From NCBI GenBank assembly GCA_934272785.1, contig CAKQSE010000002.1, positions 62,001 through 126,000 on the forward strand: a DNA stretch of 64,000 bases, read 5' to 3'. Below are positions 58,055-64,000 of the stretch, in pieces (position 1 is the stretch's first letter; each line of letters opens with the position of its first letter). This DNA comes from an uncultured Alphaproteobacteria bacterium. Lineage in GTDB: Bacteria; Pseudomonadota; Alphaproteobacteria; Rs-D84. Below the pieces are notes generated by a model. It saw only the letters and a program-made list of their open reading frames with translations, searched no databases and was not told the origin of the DNA. Position numbers and translations under genes: made by a program.

Positions 58055-58735
58055 TTATTTCAACAATAACAGGTCACGCGCCGAATAAACAATCGTGCCC
58101 GACACGACCAGATGGTCATACAATTCAATACCAACCGCGTTCAGTAATTCTTGGACATAGGTCGTGATTTCAATATCATCCTGGGAAAACGAATGTCCCG
58201 CGGTTGGGTGATTGTGCACCATAACAACACTGCGCGCATTCAGAACCAGCGCACGCTTTAAAATCTCGCGCGGATAGACCGATGATTCATCACGCGTGCC
58301 ACGGGTGTGCACCTCGTCCGACAATAATCGATAATCCACGTCCAGATACAGGGCGTGCACCTCTTCCACGGTTTTGCCAGATAATTGCGCCTTGCAATAA
58401 TTTGCCAATGTGCGGCGGTCGTGAAATATCGACTGGGCCTTCATATCATCGCGATAGCCAATAATCATCAATTGATTTATCGATTTGATAAAAACCGCGG
58501 TGTTTTGCCCCATACCGGGAACCTCGGTCAATTTATCAATTGGTGCGGCCAATACCGCGCCAACACCACCAAACTTTGCAATCAACGTGCGCGCCAGCGG
58601 TCGCACATCGCGACGCGGAATCGCATAACCCAACAATAATTCCAGCAATTCATAATCCGCCAATCGCCCGTCCAAGAATTTCTGACGCAGGCGTTCGCGA
58701 TGCCCCGTATGAAAAGATGTATCCGCCCCAGCCAT
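58055..58735 (-). CDS. radC: RadC-family JAB-domain protein
   Basis: 226 residues. HTGHRERLRQKFLDG, LADYELLELLLGYAIPRRDVRPLARTLI and VPGMGQNTAVFIKSI are the helix-hairpin-helix N-terminal part. EVHALYLDVD and VVMVHNHPTAGHSFSQDD give the JAMM zinc site (Glu, His-x-His, Asp). The DNA repair role once assigned to RadC is doubtful. The JAMM residues are intact. It is the last gene of lptE-holA-map-radC. Confidence 0.93.
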   Translation of the reverse strand: MAGADTSFHTGHRERLRQKFLDGRLADYELLELLLGYAIPRRDVRPLARTLIAKFGGVGAVLAAPIDKLTEVPGMGQNTAVFIKSINQLMIIGYRDDMKAQSIFHDRRTLANYCKAQLSGKTVEEVHALYLDVDYRLLSDEVHTRGTRDESSVYPREILKRALVLNARSVVMVHNHPTAGHSFSQDDIEITTYVQELLNAVGIELYDHLVVSGTIVYSARDLLLLK

Positions 58736-58742
58736 GGCCCCA

Positions 58743-59504
58743 TTAAATCATGCGTTCTGTGAATATGGTAACCCCATCTTCGGTAATCCCCAGGGTGTGT
58801 TCCCACTGGGCCGACAGGCCACCATCAACCGTGCGTGCGGTCCAACCATCGGCGTCAATTTTGCATTCGGCGCGGCCTGTATTTATCATCGGTTCAATCG
58901 TGAACACCAGGCCGGGGACCATTTTCACCTTGTCCCAGATTGGATCATAAAAGTGATAGATTTGCGGGTCATCGTGCATAACCTTGCCAATGCCGTGGCC
59001 AACGAAATCGCGCGATATTGAAAAACCATGTGGTTTAACAACGGCCTCTATCGTTTTGCCAATTTCTGATAATGGCACACCGGGCGCGCAAACCGCAATT
59101 GCCGCATTCAGTGCGTCCTGGCACGTTTGGACCAATTCACGCGCGCGCGGCGTAACGTTACCAATCATAAACATACGCGACATATCGCCATGGAAACCCT
59201 TGTACTCGGCCGTCAGGTCAACGTTCACAATATCGCCATCTTTTAATATACAATCATCACTGGGGATACCGTGGACAATAACATCGTTGACCGATGTGCA
59301 GATGCTTTTTGGATACCCCTCGTACCCCAGGTCCGACGAACGTGCGCCATTTGCGTGCAACCACGACGCAACCATACGGTCGATTTCACCGGTTGAAATT
59401 CCCGCCTGGATATACGGTGTAATGTAATCGAAACAGCGCGCAACCAAATCACCCGACGCACGCAAACGTTTAAAATCTTTTGGGGCATATACAGACGCCA
59501 GCAT
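58743..59504 (-). CDS. map: Methionine aminopeptidase, type I
   Basis: Removes the initiator Met. 253 residues. SICTSVNDVIVHGIP, NVDLTAEYKGFHGDMSRMF (two metal Asp), GHGIG with metal His, FTIEPMIN and QWEHTLGITEDG (two metal Glu) are all present. The N terminus lacks the zinc-finger extension of longer forms. Part of the lptE-holA-map-radC run, 5 nt after the holA stop. Confidence 0.97.
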   Translation of the reverse strand: MLASVYAPKDFKRLRASGDLVARCFDYITPYIQAGISTGEIDRMVASWLHANGARSSDLGYEGYPKSICTSVNDVIVHGIPSDDCILKDGDIVNVDLTAEYKGFHGDMSRMFMIGNVTPRARELVQTCQDALNAAIAVCAPGVPLSEIGKTIEAVVKPHGFSISRDFVGHGIGKVMHDDPQIYHFYDPIWDKVKMVPGLVFTIEPMINTGRAECKIDADGWTARTVDGGLSAQWEHTLGITEDGVTIFTERMI

Positions 59505-59509
59505 TTTAT

Positions 59510-60502
59510 TTAACTCCTCCGCTTGTTTATGGACAACTTGAATGCGCGCATTGATAATTTCAGTGCGAAATCACGCAATAAAACCTCGCCCGGCATACCG
59601 GTTGTTCGTAATTGCTTTTCCAATTCGTTCAGTCGAATTAAAACCGCCGTAATTTCAGATTCCGGCCATATCTTGATTGCCTGGTTGAATTTTTCGGCCA
59701 CTTTCCAGAACAGACGCGGCAACTGGCCATCAACAACGGCGGTTTGTAATTTCTTGAAATGCGAATCCAAAACGCGCACCAGCATATTTGGTTCTGTGCC
59801 GACATACAGCAACCGGTCCAATGCCTGCATTGTTTGGGCGATATATCCCGCGGTCAACGAATATACAAAATCATCCATATCGGCCGCCGCCGTATCCGGC
59901 AAACATTTTTCAACATCGTCCAGTTCGACAATTTTCTTGTCATCAACGTATAACGCAATCTTGGCCAGGAAACCGCGCGTAATCCCGCGGTCACCGCCCA
60001 GGTGCGATGTCATATACGCCATGGCGTCGGGGGTAATCTGTTGAATACCGGCATCGGCGGACAATTCACGCCGTATCAGTGCCGCCAGTGCCCGCGCATC
60101 ATCGGTATAGCACGGCAATGCCGCGATGTTGTCGCCGCCTTCGAATAAACTGCGCAGACCGCCACCCGCACGCAGGTCACCCGCACAAACGATAACCGTT
60201 GCGCACAATCCCGGACACAAAACCAATTCAGAAATTGATTTTGCCATGCCATCGGTTGCCCCAGAAATTATGACCAATTTACGGCCACCGAACATAGACG
60301 GACTGCAACTCTCGGCAAACAGGGCGTCCTGTTTTTCGCGCAATTCGTCCGCGTCCAGTGCGAACAAATTATCCTTGTCTATTTCCAGTTTTTCGGTTGC
60401 GCGGTCACAATATTCATCCACCTGACCGGCATCGGGGCCATATATCAACACGGCACGAATTGTGCCAATGCCATTGTTAAAATCAGATTCCTTCCATTTC
60501 AT
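59510..60502 (-). CDS. holA: DNA polymerase III subunit delta
   Basis: Clamp-loader subunit that opens the beta clamp. 330 residues. AVLIYGPDAGQVDEYCDRA (degenerate AAA+ start), FAESCSPSMFGGRKLVIISGATDG, YMTSHLGGDRGITRGFLAKIALYVDD and FWKVAEKFNQAIKIW match HolA. The stop/start overlap with lptE at 60502 indicates coupling. The lptE-holA order is a frequent proteobacterial arrangement. Confidence 0.93.
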   Translation of the reverse strand: MKWKESDFNNGIGTIRAVLIYGPDAGQVDEYCDRATEKLEIDKDNLFALDADELREKQDALFAESCSPSMFGGRKLVIISGATDGMAKSISELVLCPGLCATVIVCAGDLRAGGGLRSLFEGGDNIAALPCYTDDARALAALIRRELSADAGIQQITPDAMAYMTSHLGGDRGITRGFLAKIALYVDDKKIVELDDVEKCLPDTAAADMDDFVYSLTAGYIAQTMQALDRLLYVGTEPNMLVRVLDSHFKKLQTAVVDGQLPRLFWKVAEKFNQAIKIWPESEITAVLIRLNELEKQLRTTGMPGEVLLRDFALKLSMRAFKLSINKRRS

Positions 60503-60978
60503 TATTTCACATCAGACGTTTCATCACGGGCGGTTTCGGCAATTGCGCGCGTTCCGATTTTTTCGGCCAACACCGTAATTGTGTTCTTGACCGCATTATT
60601 ATATGACGCGTTTGCCGCCACCAGATAGCGCACAAACGTGTATGATTCCGACGCACTTTCCGTGCCGCGCGCAATTTCAACATCGCCCCGCGTCAGTGTG
60701 TAATCTGCGCGCACGATGATTTCTTGCCATGTGGCGTCACCGGTTTGTTCCAGTGCCTTGTATTTCGTGTATGGTTCGGCCAGTGTGACGGTCAGTGTGT
60801 ATTTTGCATTACTGTCGTGCACGCCACCAAATTTTGCGTTCAACGCATTGCGCAATTCAATACCGTTTATCCCGCTGATGGGGGTGACGTGAATATCAGT
60901 GTCCGCCCCAGAAAACATTGGCCGGAATCCGCACCCCGCACACAGCAACACACATACAACTGCCAGAATTTTTTTCAT
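60502..60978 (-). CDS. lptE: LPS-assembly lipoprotein LptE
   Basis: 158 residues with lipobox LCAGCGFRPMF. CGFRP(M/L) directly after the lipidated Cys is the LptE signature. IELRNALNAKFGG, YTLTVTLAEPYTKYKALEQTGDATWQEIIVRADYTLT and IARGTESASESYTF are consistent. LptE plugs the LptD barrel and delivers LPS to the surface. First gene of the operon; leuS, usual upstream partner, is absent. Confidence 0.9.
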   Translation of the reverse strand: MKKILAVVCVLLCAGCGFRPMFSGADTDIHVTPISGINGIELRNALNAKFGGVHDSNAKYTLTVTLAEPYTKYKALEQTGDATWQEIIVRADYTLTRGDVEIARGTESASESYTFVRYLVAANASYNNAVKNTITVLAEKIGTRAIAETARDETSDVK

Positions 60979-61069
60979 AATTTTCGCGCCTTTTTTTGAA
61001 TACCAGATGCGATTTCCTATTGCATTTTATCCTTATATTACCTAGACTTTTAATAAATCGCAAGAGGGA

Positions 61070-62299
61070 ATGATGAATATTTTTATAATGATTCTGGTGG
61101 CAATATTCATGCTGGGCTATTATATCATAGACAGCCCCAGCCAGCGCGTTCCTGAAACAGAAACCGAATACGCGGTCACACACGCCGATTTGCACGCGAT
61201 TGCCCAGTGCGCCGCCGCCGCGCATAATGCGAAAATTCGTGGCACAGAATTTAATGACGTATGCGTCAGTCAAAATGAAATTACCAGTCAACTGTATTGC
61301 TTGAACAACAACGGCCGCGAAACAAAATGCGAAATTATCCGTAATAAAAAGCCCGCATACAGTTACATAATCACAACAACCGCGCCACTGCCGGCATCTG
61401 ATTTTAATGAAATGATGAACGTTCTGGAAGAATACTATGCCGACGCCGGAACATTTGGAATTTTACAGGATGGGAAAATCACGTCTGGGGGCACGGGGAC
61501 AAAACGCGCGGTGCCGAAAACCATATTGTCTGAATTGAAATTGTCTGACGGGCAATTGGTATATATGACCCAGTATGAAATCCCGGATGCAACAAATGAA
61601 ATCACAACCGCGGATGCGACCGACATATTATGCCCGACCGGCACGGTTAAAACGTATCGATTTGGTCGCTGGCAATGTATCGGATATAATACAAAATCGA
61701 ACTGTGCCGGGGATATGATTTGGGATTCTGATTTGTCTGAATGCGTGCCAGATGAATCACGCAAACCACTGTGCGCATCGCAACAGACCGCCGTCATCGT
61801 GGACAGTGTGTGGGAATGCATTGACCCATTTGCGGCCAAGACATGCCCCGATAAAATGGTTGCGCGCCTGAATTACAATACACTGGAATGGGAATGTGTC
61901 GAGGATCCAAATAACACCACCACAAAATCAAAGTGCGACAAATTCGTCAGCCGCGACGTCCAGGGCGCGATTGGCGCAACCCTGCGCACGGCGCGGACAT
62001 CGTGCACCGATTGCGAAAAAATGATTATTGACGAGGATACCTGCACATCATATTGCGTTCCAGATACGACCAAGGTAGATGATGCATCTTGCTATGCCGG
62101 TAACCCGCGCGAATGCACCGGCCCCAGCCGCGCGTTCTATTTCGGATTTCCAAATTATTCATATGCGGCAAATGTTGATGCGGTTACAAAATATGTAATC
62201 CAGACCGGCGGCAATCGGCGTTTTAACTGTCGCGATTGTGGTGATGGGGTGATTGACACTGAAAAATCCGCACCACCATATATTGCGGTGTGCAAATAA
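61070..62299 (+). CDS. Cysteine-rich exported or anchored protein of unknown function
   Basis: 409 residues. One N-terminal hydrophobic segment (FIMILVAIFMLGYYI) acts as signal anchor. The extracytoplasmic part has over 20 Cys in pairs (CPTGTVKTYRFGRWQC, NCAGDM...SECVPD, CASQQTAVIVDSVWEC, CTDCEK, CRDCGDGV). The repeated small modules of the type C-x(n)-W-x-C suggest disulphide-knotted surface domains. AAGAGGGA precedes the ATG, and it has its own terminator. No family recognised; it is divergent from lptE. Confidence 0.7.
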   Translation: MMNIFIMILVAIFMLGYYIIDSPSQRVPETETEYAVTHADLHAIAQCAAAAHNAKIRGTEFNDVCVSQNEITSQLYCLNNNGRETKCEIIRNKKPAYSYIITTTAPLPASDFNEMMNVLEEYYADAGTFGILQDGKITSGGTGTKRAVPKTILSELKLSDGQLVYMTQYEIPDATNEITTADATDILCPTGTVKTYRFGRWQCIGYNTKSNCAGDMIWDSDLSECVPDESRKPLCASQQTAVIVDSVWECIDPFAAKTCPDKMVARLNYNTLEWECVEDPNNTTTKSKCDKFVSRDVQGAIGATLRTARTSCTDCEKMIIDEDTCTSYCVPDTTKVDDASCYAGNPRECTGPSRAFYFGFPNYSYAANVDAVTKYVIQTGGNRRFNCRDCGDGVIDTEKSAPPYIAVCK

Positions 62300-62338
62300 A
62301 AAAAACGGACGCCCCTGCGGGCGTCTGTTTTTTTATTT
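62300..62338. terminator. Terminator after the Cys-rich gene
   Basis: ACGGACGCCC-CTGC-GGGCGTCTGT with A8 and T7 flanks; also serves the convergent gene. Confidence 0.9.
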
Positions 62339-63196
62339 CTGGCGCGCGGTGGTCCGCACCAAGATATCTTTCAGGTCATGCACGGCCTGGTCATATAAAT
62401 CCAGGCTGACATTATCACGATTATCAATTGTTATTTGCAGGCTGTCCATCTGGTCATCCATGCGTTCCTGGGCAATCAAATCCGCAACATCATCCGACAT
62501 TTCTGCCACAGGCGTGGCGGGGCCCTGCGCAAACAAATCACCATTGTATGGCACGGCGACATTTAATGGTTCCAGTGCATCAGAACGCAATCCATGCGGA
62601 TGACGCGCGGCGACAACCGATGCAATTGCCGCACGGTATGACCCGCGACGCTTTGAAAAATCTGTTACATTTTGGCGGGTGACAATTTTAATACTGTTGC
62701 GCACGTGCGCCAGGATTTTATACACATTATCCGAGTGCCCATTTACCATCGCAATTGTGGCGTTGCCATGCTTGTCCGTCTGGACCGCGTCGCGCCATTG
62801 ACCATTTGGCGCAGCGTTCAGCGTCATATACGCCACCAATTCATAGCGCACATGTTCCAGCGCATCGTGACCCGCCGCCGGCGTCCATGTTGGCGCGCCC
62901 TGGCTGCAAAAATGAAAGATGTTATTTTTGCCGTTATGCATAAATGGCGACTGGTTTCCAAATCGCACGGGGTTATACGACATTTCATGCCACAGCGCAT
63001 TGCAAATCACATTACCATCAACCAGCCCAACTGGAACGTCAGCCTTTCTCAGCGGGTCGTCCCATTTTTCGCTGGCCTTTAACCGGGCATATGCCGTGGC
63101 CAGGCGGTCCGCCGTCAATTTACCAAAATACGGACGCATGGTGTTGTATTCCAGTATCATCTTGATGGTCTTGTCATCCAGATTATGCATTTGCAA
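62333..63196 (-). CDS. Unknown 287-residue protein
   Basis: No family recognised. Soluble, with several His-rich bits (HEMSYNPVRFGNQSPFMHNGKNNIFHF, AAGHDALEHVRYELVAYM, SVVAARHPHG) that might bind metal. The C-terminal half is acidic and helical (MSDDVADLIAQERMDDQMDSLQITID). It has no signal peptide. It stands between two terminators and is therefore monocistronic. Confidence 0.65.
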   Translation of the reverse strand: MQMHNLDDKTIKMILEYNTMRPYFGKLTADRLATAYARLKASEKWDDPLRKADVPVGLVDGNVICNALWHEMSYNPVRFGNQSPFMHNGKNNIFHFCSQGAPTWTPAAGHDALEHVRYELVAYMTLNAAPNGQWRDAVQTDKHGNATIAMVNGHSDNVYKILAHVRNSIKIVTRQNVTDFSKRRGSYRAAIASVVAARHPHGLRSDALEPLNVAVPYNGDLFAQGPATPVAEMSDDVADLIAQERMDDQMDSLQITIDNRDNVSLDLYDQAVHDLKDILVRTTARQK

Positions 63197-63261
63197 CCCC
63201 TATGTTTATTACACACTTAAATATAGCGTAAATTTGTTTTTTGTCAAGTTTTGTATAACAA

Positions 63262-63288
63262 GAAACGCCGCCCAAATGGGCGACGTTA
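63262..63288 (-). terminator. Terminator of the acyl-CoA synthetase gene
   Basis: CGCCCA/TGGGCG stem with AA/TT tip; on the minus strand followed by GCGTTTCTTG. Weak T-run. Confidence 0.6.
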
Positions 63289-63297
63289 CATGGCAGT

Positions 63298-64000
63298 TTA
63301 TTCTGCGCGGGTAAATGCCCCGTTATCCAACATTTCGCGCACGGCAAAATGTTTTATCTTTTTCGCAGATGTTTGTGGCAATTCCTCTTCGGTAATTGCA
63401 AAGTGTTTAACCCACTTATACGGTGCGATTTTCAGGTTTGATGCCTTTAACAACATCGCAGTGCGCGCAACGGTTGTGCCGGGCTTTACCTGGAACACGG
63501 CGAACGGAACGATTTTCCCGTTCAGAACGTATTCAAACACCGCCGCCGCCAAGATTTCATCATTTTGCAGATATAAATCTTCCAGTTCATCGGGATAGAC
63601 GTTTTTACCACTGTCCAAAACGATGACCTGTTTCTGGCGGCCCTTGACAATCAGGCGACCGTATTTATCCAGTTTGCCCAAATCGCCCGTTTTAAACCAA
63701 CCGTTTTCAAACGCTGCGGCATTTGCGTCGTCGTTATCAATGTATCCCGGCATGACCATATTGCCACGCATCCATATTTCACCGACGCCATCACGGTCGG
63801 GATTGTGAATCTGGATTTCATTGCCCGGCAGTGGCCCCGCATAATACATAGAGCCATCATCACGTCTGAACGCAAAGTTAAAGTTTGCCGGTCCCGTCGT
63901 TTCAGTCAGACCATAACAATCGCCAACAACGAAATCCAAATTTTCAAAGAATTTACGAATTGTTGGTTTCAATGTTGCGCCCGCCGATACCAGAACCTTG
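63298..64000 (-). CDS. Long-chain acyl-CoA synthetase, C-terminal part (partial)
   Basis: The frame is open to the right edge (VLVSAGATLKPTIRKFF), so only the 3' part is seen. GDCYGLTETTGP is the AMP-forming motif (YGxTE). GWFKTGDLGKLDKYGRLIVKGRQKQVIVLDSGKNVYPDELED holds the hinge Asp/Arg and the GKNVxPxxIE motif. The C-terminal KKIKHFAVRE contains the catalytic Lys region. It activates fatty acids to acyl-CoA for phospholipid recycling or degradation. Typical of the FadD/long-chain subgroup. Confidence 0.88.
   Translation of the reverse strand, partial: KVLVSAGATLKPTIRKFFENLDFVVGDCYGLTETTGPANFNFAFRRDDGSMYYAGPLPGNEIQIHNPDRDGVGEIWMRGNMVMPGYIDNDDANAAAFENGWFKTGDLGKLDKYGRLIVKGRQKQVIVLDSGKNVYPDELEDLYLQNDEILAAAVFEYVLNGKIVPFAVFQVKPGTTVARTAMLLKASNLKIAPYKWVKHFAITEEELPQTSAKKIKHFAVREMLDNGAFTRAE

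Overview
The window reads as chromosome of a Gram-negative alphaproteobacterium, probably host-associated. The evidence is the frr-uppS-cdsA-rseP-bamA envelope cluster, LpxI-type lipid A chemistry, an lptE-holA pair, outer-membrane beta-barrels, many small lipoproteins and scattered VirB-type secretion genes. I cannot name the genus. Genes are tightly packed on both strands. Many lie between strong hairpin terminators and have consensus TTGACA/TATAAT promoters.

Layout. 1-6.2 kb: the tail of an RNase E/G-type gene, recG, an M48 protease, a BspA-like surface repeat protein, then tRNA-His and tRNA-Ala. 6.3-11.8 kb: frr, uppS, cdsA, rseP and bamA (translation, undecaprenyl and phospholipid synthesis, envelope stress, outer-membrane assembly). 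11.8-16.4 kb: a short protein with the phage Mtd-type N-terminal fold, facing an AT-richer three-gene glycosyltransferase cassette with a long structured leader. 16.4-18.8 kb: a lipoprotein/VirB8-like group. 18.9-19.5 kb: yraN and a small lipoprotein.

19.8-32.7 kb is a podovirus-like block on the minus strand. It holds a cell-wall hydrolase, small membrane proteins, scaffold, histone H1-like protein, capsid, two tail-tube-like proteins, a tail-fibre-like protein, large terminase, portal and a Bbp19-like protein. I see no integrase, polymerase or other phage replication gene. The large terminase is cut in two by a plus-strand segment carrying dnaB, a double-HTH regulator and an unknown gene. 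Both terminase halves keep their motor or nuclease residues. This resembles a domesticated or gene-transfer-agent-like particle cluster and is the most interesting object here.

32.9-45.3 kb: birA, small regulators, an XRE regulator behind a leader with mutually exclusive hairpins, an RNA methyltransferase, two outer-membrane proteins, lpxI, lipoproteins, a VirB11-like ATPase, priA, an APH-like kinase and miaA. 45.3-54.2 kb: gapA, small lipoproteins, an ASCH/GNAT pair, tRNA-Asp, tRNA-Glu and tRNA-Leu, oleate hydratase, an LptM-like lipoprotein, rpmG and parC. 54.6-64 kb: a secreted NlpC/P60-like protein, zapA with a coiled-coil partner, an acidic repeat-rich protein, the lptE-holA-map-radC operon, two unrecognised genes and the 3' end of an acyl-CoA synthetase gene.

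Two genome-wide habits stand out. First, several genes have ATG only 6-9 nt after the -10 box, which implies leaderless mRNAs. Second, a family of mosaic intergenic repeats containing GAGAGCAGAG-like purine-rich DNA sits directly behind terminators, and one piece lies in frame inside priA. Two tRNA genes carry duplicated 3' ends, the scars expected from past integrase activity. All calls come from reading the sequence and recalled family knowledge; no searches were run.
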